From: Pseudomonas paralcaligenes
GTDB lineage: Bacteria > Pseudomonadota > Gammaproteobacteria > Pseudomonadales > Pseudomonadaceae
Assembly (NCBI RefSeq): GCF_019655855.1
Contig: NZ_BPFX01000006.1
Span: 62,001-126,000 of the forward strand
Length of the DNA: 64,000 nucleotides
Direction of reading: 5' to 3'
The notes below the pieces were generated by a model. That model was not told the origin of the DNA, ran no database searches, and saw nothing but the letters and a program-made list of their open reading frames with translations. The position numbers and the translations under genes are program-made. Shown in pieces: positions 7,365 through 15,960 of this stretch. Numbering within the stretch: position 1 is the stretch's first letter; each line of letters starts with the position of its first letter.

Positions 7365-7910
7365 ATGCCGCGAGCGTTGCCGTTGTCGTACCTGTTGCTG
7401 GCGCTGTTCACCGCTTCCGTCGCCGCCGAGGAGTCTCTGCCCCTCTTCAGCGCCGACGGCTACCGCCAGGCGCACTATCGCAGCCCGACGCCCGACGGCG
7501 TCGACGGTGCCCGGACGGTGGATACCGGCGATCTGCAGGCGCTGCTGGCGAACACGCCACGGCCGGCGCTGATCGACGTCTACCGCCGGCAATGGCTGTT
7601 CGGCCGCTTCATCGCCGACGAGGACCACCACAACCTGCCCGGCAGCCTGTGGCTGGCCAACACCGGCGACGGCATGCTGCTGCCGCCCTGGGACGACTAC
7701 TTCGCGGCGCAGCTGCAGCGCGCCAGCCACGGCCGCAAGGACTGGCCGCTGGTGTTCTACTGCCGCTCGGACTGCTGGCTGGGCTGGAACGCCACCCGCC
7801 GCGCCCGGGCGCTGGGTTATACCCGGCTGTACTGGTACCGCGACGGCATCGACGCCTGGCAACAGGCGGGCCTGCCGTTGGAGCCGGCGGAGCCGGTCGC
7901 GTTACCCTAG
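7365..7910 (+). CDS. PQQ-dependent catabolism-associated CXXCW-type protein (rhodanese-like)
   Basis: A 181-residue secreted protein. AAGGAG lies 9 nt before the ATG at 7365, which is preferred over in-frame ATGs upstream. The signal peptide (residues 1-23) ends VAAEES. The mature part resembles a rhodanese domain (ALIDVYRRQW..., LVFYCRSDCWLGWNA..., RALGYTRLYWYRDGIDAW) with the cysteine pair spaced C-X3-C-W. This family is known to travel with genes for PQQ-dependent alcohol oxidation and is thought to bind a redox cofactor or metal. It is transcribed towards erbR with its own palindromic site upstream. Confidence 0.85.
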   Translation: MPRALPLSYLLLALFTASVAAEESLPLFSADGYRQAHYRSPTPDGVDGARTVDTGDLQALLANTPRPALIDVYRRQWLFGRFIADEDHHNLPGSLWLANTGDGMLLPPWDDYFAAQLQRASHGRKDWPLVFYCRSDCWLGWNATRRARALGYTRLYWYRDGIDAWQQAGLPLEPAEPVALP

Positions 7911-7963
7911 GACAAAGCGTTGCGTGCCCTACATAACGACAAGAAGAAACGAGGTGAATGGCT

Positions 7964-8626
7964 GTGTACAAGATACTCATCGCCGATGACCATCCGCTGT
8001 TCCGCGAAGCGATCCACAATGTGATCGCCGATGGTTTCCCCGGTAGCGCGGTGATGGAGACCGCCGACCTCGACAGCACCCTGGAGCTGACCCAGGACCA
8101 CGACGACCTCGACCTGATCCTGCTCGACCTGAACATGCCCGGCATGCACGGCCTCAACGGGCTGATCAACCTGCGCAACGAGGCGCCGACTGTACCGGTG
8201 GTGATCGTCTCCGCCGAGCAGGACAAGCAGATCGTCCTGCAGGCCATCACCTACGGCGCGGTCGGCTTCATCACCAAGTCCAGCCCGCGGGCGCAGATGA
8301 CCGAGGCCATCGAGCAGATCCTCAACGGCAACGTCTACCTGCCCTCGGACATCATCCGCACGCAGAAGAACCCCTCCCGGCGCAGCCACGAGGAACCGAG
8401 CATCCCGCCCGAGCTGCTGCAGGCACTGACCCGCAAGCAGCTGCTGGTGCTCGAACGGATGACCAAGGGCGAGTCGAACAAGCAGATCGCCTACAACCTC
8501 GACATCGCCGAGACCACGGTCAAGGCGCACGTCTCGGCCATCCTGCGCAAGCTCAACGTGCACAACCGGGTACAGGCCATCCTCTCGGCCAGCGACATCG
8601 ACTTCAGCTCCTACCTGCGCCGCTGA
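7964..8626 (+). CDS. erbR: Orphan response regulator ErbR (AgmR)
   Basis: A NarL/FixJ-type response regulator that in P. aeruginosa is required for exaBC and pqq expression. The receiver has acidic pocket D8-D9 and phospho-acceptor D55 ([10 protein letters not shown]). A LuxR-type HTH lies near residues 145-205 ([28 protein letters not shown]). The start is chosen as GTG at 7964: GAGGTGA (7951-7957) abuts the ATG at 7958 with no spacing but sits 6 nt from the GTG. No kinase gene is adjacent. The stop overlaps the next gene by 1 nt (TGATG). Confidence 0.9.
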   Translation: MYKILIADDHPLFREAIHNVIADGFPGSAVMETADLDSTLELTQDHDDLDLILLDLNMPGMHGLNGLINLRNEAPTVPVVIVSAEQDKQIVLQAITYGAVGFITKSSPRAQMTEAIEQILNGNVYLPSDIIRTQKNPSRRSHEEPSIPPELLQALTRKQLLVLERMTKGESNKQIAYNLDIAETTVKAHVSAILRKLNVHNRVQAILSASDIDFSSYLRR

Positions 8627-9465
8627 TGCTGCGCGTCGCATCGCTCACGGCGCTGGCCATGCTCGCCTTCGCCGGCAACTCGCTGCTGTGCCGCGCCGCC
8701 CTGCGCGACAGTGCCCTGGACCCGGCCAGCTTCACCGCCATCCGCCTGCTCTCCGGCGCCCTGGTGCTGGCCCTGCTGGTCGCGTTGCGCCGCCAGGGGC
8801 CGATCCGCGGCGACTGGCGCTCGGCCCTGGCGCTGTTCGGCTACGCCGCCGGCTTCTCCTTCGCCTACGTCGAACTGGACGCCGGCAGCGGCGCGCTGAT
8901 CCTGTTCGGCGCGGTGCAGGCCAGCATGATCGGCTATGGCTGGCTGAAGGGCGAACGGCTCGGTCCGGCGCCGATGGTCGGCCTGGCCTGCGCCCTCGGC
9001 GGCCTGCTGTTCCTGCTCCTGCCCGGCGCCAGCGCGCCGCCTCCGCAAGCCGCCGGCATGATGGTGCTGGCCGGCGTGGCCTGGGCCTTCTACTCCCTGC
9101 TCGGGCGCGGCAACGCAGACCCGCTGGCCGCCACCGCCGGCAACTTCCTGCGCAGCCTGGTCGCCCTGCCGCCGCTCGCGGCGCTGTATCTGGGCCGGCT
9201 CGAATGGGACGGCCTCGGTGCGTTCTACGCGGTGCTCTCCGGGGCGCTGGCCTCGGGCATCGGCTACGCCATCTGGTACGCCGCCCTGCCCCACCTCAAG
9301 TCGATCCAGGCGGCGAGCGTGCAGCTCAGCGTACCGATCATCGCCGCCGCGCTCGGCGCCCTGCTGCTCGGTGAAGCCCTGGGCCCGCGCCTGGTGATCG
9401 CCTCGGTGGCGGTGCTGGGTGGGATCGGGTTGATCCTGCTGGCCAGGAACAAGCAGTCGCGATAG
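8626..9465 (+). CDS. EamA/DMT-family transporter
   Basis: A 279-residue inner-membrane protein with about ten hydrophobic helices arranged as two EamA halves, each near 135 residues (first half MLAFAGNSLLCRAAL..., second half AGVAWAFYSLLGRG...). It belongs to the drug/metabolite transporter superfamily; the substrate cannot be inferred. Start and stop overlap with erbR (TGATG) implies coupled translation, matching the gene order next to erbR in P. aeruginosa. Export of an aldehyde- or alcohol-related metabolite would fit the location but is speculation. Confidence 0.85.
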   Translation: MLRVASLTALAMLAFAGNSLLCRAALRDSALDPASFTAIRLLSGALVLALLVALRRQGPIRGDWRSALALFGYAAGFSFAYVELDAGSGALILFGAVQASMIGYGWLKGERLGPAPMVGLACALGGLLFLLLPGASAPPPQAAGMMVLAGVAWAFYSLLGRGNADPLAATAGNFLRSLVALPPLAALYLGRLEWDGLGAFYAVLSGALASGIGYAIWYAALPHLKSIQAASVQLSVPIIAAALGALLLGEALGPRLVIASVAVLGGIGLILLARNKQSR

Positions 9466-9514
9466 TGGCATTTTGCTAATATCGCCTCTTCTCAACCCAG
9501 GCATGGAGCCACCT

Positions 9515-10087
9515 ATGCGTTTAGCAGTCGCATGTCTCTCCGCTGCGCTTCTCACCGGCTGCAGCATCAAGCAAACCGTCACGCCCGCCAGCATCGAGAA
9601 ACCCTCCAGCCGGGAAATCTGCATGATCCCCGCCAAGGGCCTTCGCCAGGGCTTCCACACCACCTATCGGGACCTGCTCGAACAGAAGGGCTTCACCGCT
9701 CGCGAACTCAGGCCGGGCGCCAGCCCTTCGAGCTGCCCGCTGAGCACCACCTATGTCGGCAACTGGGCGTGGGACCTGGCGCTCTACATGGTCTACGCCG
9801 ACATCAAGGTGTACCAGGACGGCCATCAGGTGGGTCATGCCAATTACGATGCGAAATGGGGCGGCGGGCGTCCCGACAAGTTCATCGATGCGGAAAACAA
9901 GATCGCCGAGCTGACCGAGCAGTTGTTCCCCAACGGCGCTCCCGCACCCGTCGCCAAAGCGGCCCCGACTCCTGCCTCGCAAGGCTCCGGCCTCGACAAG
10001 CAGCAACGCCTGCAGGAGCTGATGAACGACAACAGCCTGGGATACGAGGAATACATGCGTCGGCGCAGGGCCATCGAGGCCGAGTGA
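9515..10087 (+). CDS. Lipoprotein with SHOCT-like C-terminus (Sbal_3080-like)
   Basis: A 190-residue lipoprotein. The start at 9515 has GGAG 6 nt upstream and gives a lipobox (residues 1-16, AALLTGC-SIKQ). The body has conserved aromatic stretches (TYVGNWAWDLALYMVYADIKVYQDG), resembling the Sbal_3080 lipoprotein family as far as I recall. The last 30 residues (KQQRLQELMNDNSLGYEEYM...) look like a SHOCT oligomerisation motif. It converges tightly with nahK, 3 nt between stops. Role unknown. Confidence 0.75.
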   Translation: MRLAVACLSAALLTGCSIKQTVTPASIEKPSSREICMIPAKGLRQGFHTTYRDLLEQKGFTARELRPGASPSSCPLSTTYVGNWAWDLALYMVYADIKVYQDGHQVGHANYDAKWGGGRPDKFIDAENKIAELTEQLFPNGAPAPVAKAAPTPASQGSGLDKQQRLQELMNDNSLGYEEYMRRRRAIEAE

Positions 10088-10090
10088 CGC

Positions 10091-12721
10091 CTAACCCCGC
10101 CTCTGCAACAGATGGCTAAGGGTGGTCTTCAGCTTCATCGGCTTGACCGGCTTGTGCAACAGGGTATGGCCCAGCTCGCGCAGGCTCTGCTTGAGTTCGT
10201 TGCTGTAGTTGGCGGTGACCATCAGCGCCGGCAACGGCTCGGCGCGGCGGGCGTTGATGGTGGTCACCGCCTGCACGCCGTCGCGGTCGTCATCGAGGTG
10301 GTAGTCGGCGATCAGCACATCGGCTTCGGCGTGGTAGTTGTCGACCTGGCGCGCCAGGTCGTCCTCCGACAGCGCCGTGACCACCTGGCAGCCCCAGCCC
10401 TCCAGCAGCGTGCGCATGCCGGCGCAGATCGCCGCGTCGTTATCCAGCACCCAGATGCGCGCGCCGCGCAGACGCTCGATTTCCATGGATTCGGCTGGCA
10501 CCGGAGCGCGTAGCAGGCTGGTACGCCGGGTCAGCGGCACCTCGACGGCGAACATCGAGCCACGCCCCGGTTGCGAGGTGACGCGCAGCCGGTGGCCGAG
10601 CATCCGCGCGATCTTGTCGACGATGGCCAGGCCCAGCCCCAGGCCGCGGTCCTGGTGCGGGCGCTGGCTGTCGCCGCGCTTGAACTCCTGGAAGATCTCC
10701 ACCAGCTTGTCGCCGGCGATGCCCATGCCGGTGTCCCACACCTCGATGGACAGCGCGTTGCCACGGCGCCGGCAGCCGAGCAGGATGCGCCCGCGCTCGG
10801 TGTAGCGGATGGCGTTGGTCAGCAGGTTGCGCAGGATGCGCGCGAGCAGCTGGATGTCGCTGCGCACCCAGGCCGAGCTGGGCAGGTAGCGCAGCTCCAG
10901 CGACTCGCCGCCGGCCTGCTGGCGGAACTCCAAGGCGAGGTTGTCGAGCAGGTCGGCGACGGCGAAGCTGGACAGGTCCGGGCGGATCACCCCGGCGTCC
11001 AGCTTGGAGATGTCCACCAGGGTGCCGAGCAGGTGCTCCACGTCCTCCAGCGAGTTGCTGACGTTGCGGATCAGCCCGACCTCACCGGGCGGGGTCTTCT
11101 CCAGCAGCGCGCCGGTGAACAGACGCGCGGCGTTGAGCGGCTGCAGCAGGTCGTGGCTGACGGCGGCGAGGAACTTGGTCTTCGACAGGTTGGCCACCTC
11201 GGCTTCGCGCTTGGCCTCGCGCAGGCGCGCCTCGGCCTGGGCTCGCTCATCGATCTCGCGGCGCAGCTGGCTGTTCACCGCGGTCAGCTCGGCGGTGCGC
11301 TCGCGCACCCGCAGTTCGAGGTTCTGGTAGGCCTGGTGCAGCGCCTCGGAGGTGCGGCGCTGCTCGGTGACGTCGCGGCTCAGCACGAAGATGCCGATCA
11401 CCTCGCCCGAGGCCAGCCGGTTGGGCACGTAGGAGCGCAGCATGTAGCGCTGCTGGCCGCCGAAGTTGGTCTCGGCCATCTCGAAAGTGACGCTCTCGCC
11501 GGACAGCGCGCGTTCCACGTAGCCCTCCAGGCGGCGCCAGTGGTCCTCGCTGTGCACCTCGCGCAGGCTCTGGCCGAGCATGCCCTCGCGCGGCCAGTGG
11601 TACCACTCCTCGTAGACCTTGTTGGTGAACTCGTAGACCAGGTCGGCGTTGAGGTAGGCGATCAGCGCCGGCACGTGGTCGGTGATCAGGCGCACCCAGC
11701 GCTCGCGCTCGCTGAGCATCTGTGCGTGACGGAAACGCTCGGTGATGTCGGTGAAGGTGTTGACGAAGCCGCCGGTGGGCAGCGGGTGGGTGCGCACCTC
11801 CAGCATGCGCCCGTCGAACAGGCGCTGCTCGCACTCGTGCAGCGGCGCGCCGTGCTCGTCGCGGCTGTCCGGGGTGAGCAGGCGCAACTCGCTGTCGGCC
11901 ATCACCTCGGCGAACGGCCGGTGCGCCTCGATCGGCGCCAGCCCGCAGAGTTCGAGGAAGCGGTGGTTCCACAGCTCCAGGCTGCCCTCGGCGTTGACCA
12001 TCGCCACGCCCTGGGACAGGTTGTCCACGGCGCGCTGCAGCAGGCGCGACTTCTGCGCCAGGGCCTGCTCGCGGCGCTGGGTCTCGCTCTGCTTGAGTTC
12101 GGTGATGTCGGTGTAGAGGATCACCAGCCCGCCCTCGCGGGTCGGCCGCTCGCTGACCTGGACCCAGCGCCCGTTCATCAGCCGGTAGATGATGTGGCCG
12201 TCGCCACGGCCGCGCTGCTCCTCGACGATCAGTCCGGTGCTGGCCGCCAGCCGCTTGATTTCCGACAGCCGCGTGCCGCTGGCGATGCGCGCGCGGGTGC
12301 GCGCCCAGAACTCGCGGAAGCGGCTGTTGAACAGCACGATGCGCTGCTCCTTGTCGAACAGCACGAAGGCGTCGGAGATGCTCTCGATGGCGTCGATCAG
12401 GTGATGGTGGGCGGTCTCCGCGCGCTGGCGGGCCTCGCGCAGCAGCTGGTTGCTCGACTTCAGCTCGGTCATCGCCTGGTTCAGCGCGTCGGTGCGCTCG
12501 CGCACCTGCTCGGCGAGGATCACCGAGTGCTGGAACGCGGCGTAGCCGTCCGAGCGCAGCGAATGGCCGGACTCGACCCGCTCGATCAGCGTCGCGTTGA
12601 TCTTCTCCAGCCGCGCGTTGCGAGCCTCCAGCTCGGCGACGCGGGCGCGCAGCTCAGCGCAGTCCGCAGGCGGGGCGGCCAATGGCGACACCGGTGAAGG
12701 TCTGGTTGATGTGCATGCCAT
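10091..12721 (-). CDS. nahK: Hybrid PAS sensor histidine kinase NahK (ErcS')
   Basis: An 876-residue cytosolic hybrid kinase. The order is: N-terminal coiled coil (residues 22-105), three PAS-like domains (about 105-210, 225-330, 338-455), a second coiled coil, HisKA with H523 (AAVSHDLLQPLNA), HATPase (N-box about 631-640, G-box RGLGLGLA), and a C-terminal receiver with D806 (LIADYHLDD). In P. aeruginosa the orthologue (PA1976) is inhibited by NO-bound NosP, feeds the HptB phosphorelay that controls biofilm, and as ErcS' takes part in ethanol-oxidation control. The ATG at 12721 overlaps nosP by 68 nt; a later start is possible. Confidence 0.93.
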   Translation of the reverse strand: MACTSTRPSPVSPLAAPPADCAELRARVAELEARNARLEKINATLIERVESGHSLRSDGYAAFQHSVILAEQVRERTDALNQAMTELKSSNQLLREARQRAETAHHHLIDAIESISDAFVLFDKEQRIVLFNSRFREFWARTRARIASGTRLSEIKRLAASTGLIVEEQRGRGDGHIIYRLMNGRWVQVSERPTREGGLVILYTDITELKQSETQRREQALAQKSRLLQRAVDNLSQGVAMVNAEGSLELWNHRFLELCGLAPIEAHRPFAEVMADSELRLLTPDSRDEHGAPLHECEQRLFDGRMLEVRTHPLPTGGFVNTFTDITERFRHAQMLSERERWVRLITDHVPALIAYLNADLVYEFTNKVYEEWYHWPREGMLGQSLREVHSEDHWRRLEGYVERALSGESVTFEMAETNFGGQQRYMLRSYVPNRLASGEVIGIFVLSRDVTEQRRTSEALHQAYQNLELRVRERTAELTAVNSQLRREIDERAQAEARLREAKREAEVANLSKTKFLAAVSHDLLQPLNAARLFTGALLEKTPPGEVGLIRNVSNSLEDVEHLLGTLVDISKLDAGVIRPDLSSFAVADLLDNLALEFRQQAGGESLELRYLPSSAWVRSDIQLLARILRNLLTNAIRYTERGRILLGCRRRGNALSIEVWDTGMGIAGDKLVEIFQEFKRGDSQRPHQDRGLGLGLAIVDKIARMLGHRLRVTSQPGRGSMFAVEVPLTRRTSLLRAPVPAESMEIERLRGARIWVLDNDAAICAGMRTLLEGWGCQVVTALSEDDLARQVDNYHAEADVLIADYHLDDDRDGVQAVTTINARRAEPLPALMVTANYSNELKQSLRELGHTLLHKPVKPMKLKTTLSHLLQRRG

Positions 12722-13814
12722 TGAACTGTTCCCCGTAGGTGTTGAAGCCGATCACCCGCTGCTCGCGCAGGTACTCGGACACCTCCTCCATGCCGGCGCC
12801 GTCGGACACCTCCAGGCGGCGCAGCACGCAGTCGCAGCCGATGGTCAGCAGCGGCGCGCCGAGCCGCGCGTGCAGCCGGGCGAACTGCTGGCGCAGGTTG
12901 GGCAGCAGCGGGCCGGGGGTCATGGCGGTGAGGACGATGCCGGTCTCCACCGCGCAGTAGAAGGTCAGGCTGCCGTCGGCGTTGACCTGCTGGATGGAGC
13001 GCACGTAGTACTGGTCCTTGATCCGCACCGCCAGCGGATGGGCGGCGAACAGGCGCATGTCCAGCGCCGCCGGGTCCACCCCGATCAGCCGGGCGTATTC
13101 CTCCGCCGCCGGCGCGGCGTTGAGCTCCAGCACCCGGCGCGAATCGGAGTCGGCGGCGGTGACCACCAGCTTCTCCTCGCGCGGCTCGACGTGGTGGGTG
13201 GTGAACACCTCGAAGTCCAGCCAGGTGTTGAACAGCAGCACCACGGCCGCGCCGCTGTGGAACTCGCCGTCGTGGTAGACGTGGGTGCAGGTCAGGTGGT
13301 TGTCGTCGCCAGCCGAGCCGCCGAAGTGCGGGATCTGGCCGAAGGCGGCGCTGAGCGCGGCGAGCACCACTTCCTCGCGGCTGGACAGGCCGTCGAGCAG
13401 GGTCAGGGCGAAGCTGTGATCCTTGATCGGTGCCATGGCGTTGCCGCGGCACTCGCCCACCAGCTGTTCGACCAGTTGCTGGGCGTCGATCAGGTTGAAG
13501 CGCTCCATCTGGTCGATCAGCACGCTGGCGATGGAGAAGCTGCGGTGGTCGAAGCCGATGGCGCTGACACAGCGCTGGCCGTAGCCCTGGGGCGTGATCT
13601 CGCCGGCCGTGGTGCAGCCGGCCACGCGGATGCCGCCGAAGTACTCCTCCAGGGCCAGGCCGAGGCTGGCCAGGTCGTACTCGGCGGAGCAGAAGAACAG
13701 CACGAAGCCCAGGTGCGGGTGCATCAGCTGGCGCGCCAGCTCCTGGGCCACGGCTTCGCTGTCGCGGGCGTGGGACACGGCCGTGACCACGGCCTCGTTT
13801 TCCTCTTGTCGCAT
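12654..13814 (-). CDS. nosP: Nitric-oxide-sensing FIST-domain hemoprotein NosP
   Basis: A 386-residue protein with FIST_N (about residues 30-220, GFVLFFCSAEYD..., GCTTAGEITPQGY, FGGSAGDD) followed by FIST_C (about 225-370). In P. aeruginosa NosP (PA1975) binds heme, senses NO and represses its co-transcribed kinase NahK. The genes overlap here too, consistent with one operon. No membrane segment or signal peptide is seen. A pair of ErbR-type half-sites lies 68-100 bp upstream of its start, which would join NO sensing to ethanol-oxidation control. The heme ligand cannot be assigned from the sequence alone. Confidence 0.92.
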   Translation of the reverse strand: MRQEENEAVVTAVSHARDSEAVAQELARQLMHPHLGFVLFFCSAEYDLASLGLALEEYFGGIRVAGCTTAGEITPQGYGQRCVSAIGFDHRSFSIASVLIDQMERFNLIDAQQLVEQLVGECRGNAMAPIKDHSFALTLLDGLSSREEVVLAALSAAFGQIPHFGGSAGDDNHLTCTHVYHDGEFHSGAAVVLLFNTWLDFEVFTTHHVEPREEKLVVTAADSDSRRVLELNAAPAAEEYARLIGVDPAALDMRLFAAHPLAVRIKDQYYVRSIQQVNADGSLTFYCAVETGIVLTAMTPGPLLPNLRQQFARLHARLGAPLLTIGCDCVLRRLEVSDGAGMEEVSEYLREQRVIGFNTYGEQFNGMHINQTFTGVAIGRPACGLR

Positions 13815-13881
13815 CGCCCTACCTCACTTCGTACACCAGCCGTGCCGCCATTCTGGAGGCGCCGGGCCGGCCGCCCCATGC

Positions 13882-13914
13882 TACTTGGGTAGCGGAACGG
13901 TTCGTCCGAAAGTA
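13882..13914 (-). promoter_or_regulatory. Tandem ErbR-type site upstream of nosP
   Basis: Read on the minus strand, TACTTTCGGA (13914-13905) and the palindrome TACCCAAGTA (13891-13882) lie 23 bp apart, 68-100 bp upstream of nosP. The match to the other sites is weaker: the core here is TACTTGGGTA. Confidence 0.4.
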
Positions 13915-13960
13915 GCGCCCTGACGGATGGCACGCCTCCTGTGCGGTATTCGGCCCCCAC

Positions 13961-14019
13961 GGTGCGCACGGCGCACCCTACGGCAATGTCGATCCCGCGT
14001 AGGGTGCGCCGTGCGCACC
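13961..14019. repeat. Inverted pair of GTAGGGTGCGCCGTGCGCACC elements
   Basis: Perfect 22-bp arms, 13961-13982 and 13998-14019, with a 15-nt spacer. Each arm is one copy of a palindromic element that recurs at 15914, 46961-47023 and 54616-54682. It lies between the nosP promoter and the next gene's stop and may act as a transcription or mRNA end. Confidence 0.85.
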
Positions 14020-14037
14020 AGGAAACCCCGTGACAGA

Positions 14038-14430
14038 TCAGCCCACCGGCCAGAACAGCAGCACGAGCACCAGCATGCCGGCGTAGAAACCGATCTCCAG
14101 CGTCTCACTCAGCGGCTGGATGCGGCGCAGGGCGCCGTGCACGTGCACCGCCACCATCAGCGTGGCGACCGCGGCGAGCACCTCGTAGGTCGTGACCAGC
14201 GCCTCGCCGGTCAGCGCCGCGCGCAGCATCAGCGCCTCGACGATCAGGATGAAGGCGCCCAGGCAGCGGCCGAAGTAGATCGCCAGGTGGGTGTGCTGCG
14301 GGATGGTCCAGCCCATCAGGCGGGCCCAGAGCAACGGGGTCAGGAAGATCGGCAGGGCGAACACCAGGGTCGTTCCCAGGCACAGCCACAGCAGGAAGTC
14401 CTGGCTGTGGGCACTCCAGATTCCGAACAT
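14038..14430 (-). CDS. Small four-helix membrane protein
   Basis: A 130-residue protein, GAGGA a few bases upstream of the ATG. Four hydrophobic segments are visible: LLWLCLGTTLVFALPIFL (about 13-32), IYFGRCLGAFILIVEALML (51-70), VTTYEVLAAVATLMVAVHV (79-98) and GFYAGMLVLVLLFWPV (113-128), joined by short loops. I do not recognise a family. It lies downstream of the porin gene behind a terminator, so it probably has its own promoter or low read-through expression. Confidence 0.7.
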   Translation of the reverse strand: MFGIWSAHSQDFLLWLCLGTTLVFALPIFLTPLLWARLMGWTIPQHTHLAIYFGRCLGAFILIVEALMLRAALTGEALVTTYEVLAAVATLMVAVHVHGALRRIQPLSETLEIGFYAGMLVLVLLFWPVG

Positions 14431-14445
14431 GAAAGATCCTCGAAC

Positions 14446-14472
14446 AAAAAAAGAGAGGGCCGCAGCCCTCTC
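14446..14472 (-). terminator. Rho-independent terminator of the porin gene
   Basis: Stem GAGAGGGC (14453-14460) with GCCCTCTC (14465-14472), a 4-nt loop, and on the minus strand a run of seven T (14452-14446). Confidence 0.9.
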
Positions 14473-14505
14473 GAAGAATGGAGCATCACACTTGCTGCGT
14501 CGCCG

Positions 14506-15684
14506 TTACCAGCTCAGTACCGCACCCACGGCGAAGGTATCGGTGTCCTCGTTCAGCCCGCTGCCCTCGGCGGCGTCGATCTCGTACTGGCTGTACTCCG
14601 CCACCAGCTTGAGGTTGTCGTTGATGGTGCGGAAGTAGGCGATGCCGCGGGTCTCGTAGTCGGCCGCGACGCCCAGGCCGTTGCCGTCGTCCTCGGTCTT
14701 GCCGTAGGACAGGGCGAGGCGGTTCTTGCCGAAGGTGTAGGAGCCCTGCAGCAGGTAACCGTCGCTGTCGATGTCGCGCAGGGTCGGCTCGCCCAGGTTG
14801 TTGGTGAAGAACGGGTTGATGCCCTTGGCCTGGAAGCCCGAAGCGGTCAGCGAGAGGCCGCCCATCTTGGCCTGCACGCCGTAACCCAGGCCCTTGCTGG
14901 TCACGTCATCGACGCTGTTATCGGTGTTCTCGGAAGTCTGGTAGGCACCATTGAGCCAGGTGTAGATGGTCGAACCGCCCAGGTCGAACTGGTAGCTGAC
15001 CTCGGACTCGTAGCGCGGCTGGTCCTGGTAGGCCTTGCCCACGGCGCTGTCGTCGTTGGTGTCCACCGGGTCCATGATGCCGATGGCGAAGCGCAGGCCC
15101 TCGGCCAGGTTGTTGTTGCGGTAGGTGATCTGCGCGGTGGGGAACGGATAGGGGTAGCCGGTGCCGATGTTGCCGAAGGACACGCCGTTGCCGTCGACCA
15201 GGCCGAGGGTGTCGCTGACGTTGCCGTAGCCGGCCAGCAGCTCGTCGAGGAAGATGTTGGAGCGGGAGAACAGGCCGAAGTCCTTACCAATCAGCACTTC
15301 GCCCCACTCGGGGTTGGCGACGGTGCCGTAGAACTGGCGCACGTCGATGGCCGTGTCGGTGCCGTTGCTCTCGCCGTCGTTGATGGTCACCCAGAACGAG
15401 GCGCGGCCGCCCAGCTTGAGGTCGTCCATCTGCTTGCCGAAGTTGAAGCCGATCCAGTTGGGCAGGAAGCCCATCTTCACCCGCGACTGGCGGCGGTCGA
15501 ACTGGTCGCCCTCGCGGTCCACGTCGCTGTTGACGTAGAAGGCGTTGATGTAGCCGTCGGTGGAAAAGGTGGTGTCGTCCTTGTCGTACAGCACGATCTC
15601 GGCGGCGGCCTGCTGGGCGATGCCCAGGGCGACTGCGGCGCCCAGTGCCAGGGGCAGGAATCGACGGGTATTGTTCTTGTTCAT
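14506..15684 (-). CDS. Outer-membrane porin
   Basis: A 392-residue precursor starting at the ATG with GGAG just upstream. The signal peptide (residues 1-27) ends QQAAAE. The rest shows alternating amphipathic beta-strands with Asp/Asn/Gly-rich turns, typical of a 16-strand trimeric general porin, and the protein ends in an aromatic residue (AVGAVLSW) as outer-membrane assembly requires. Substrate unknown; a porin sits in the same place next to the ethanol locus in P. aeruginosa, so uptake of an alcohol or acid substrate is possible. A strong terminator follows. Confidence 0.85.
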   Translation of the reverse strand: MNKNNTRRFLPLALGAAVALGIAQQAAAEIVLYDKDDTTFSTDGYINAFYVNSDVDREGDQFDRRQSRVKMGFLPNWIGFNFGKQMDDLKLGGRASFWVTINDGESNGTDTAIDVRQFYGTVANPEWGEVLIGKDFGLFSRSNIFLDELLAGYGNVSDTLGLVDGNGVSFGNIGTGYPYPFPTAQITYRNNNLAEGLRFAIGIMDPVDTNDDSAVGKAYQDQPRYESEVSYQFDLGGSTIYTWLNGAYQTSENTDNSVDDVTSKGLGYGVQAKMGGLSLTASGFQAKGINPFFTNNLGEPTLRDIDSDGYLLQGSYTFGKNRLALSYGKTEDDGNGLGVAADYETRGIAYFRTINDNLKLVAEYSQYEIDAAEGSGLNEDTDTFAVGAVLSW

Positions 15685-15913
15685 CTCGCACTCCACTGTG
15701 TTGGGACGACTGTCGGCAGTCGTGGCGGAGGCGATTATCGAAAGCCTGCGAAAGACTCCCCAGCCTGCGATGGCAGGGGTTGGATGGTGCTTTGGCCGGG
15801 TATCGCAGGAGCGGCAAGGAAGGCGTAGGCCGTCGCCTGCCAGCGAAGCAAGGCTTAGGTCGTACTACCGACAGATGGTGCGCCCACCAAAGTCGCAACG
15901 GCGTGCGCACGCC

Positions 15914-15934
15914 GTAGGGTGCGCTGAGCGCACC
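15914..15934. repeat. Single copy of the GTAGGGTGCGC element
   Basis: GTAGGGTGCGC-TGA-GCGCACC, a solo, imperfect copy of the palindromic element, in the 276-bp gap between the porin start and the pqqF stop. No gene or clear promoter is seen in the remainder of that gap. Confidence 0.6.
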
Positions 15935-15960
15935 AGCAGCTCCGAAAGTATGAAGATTGC

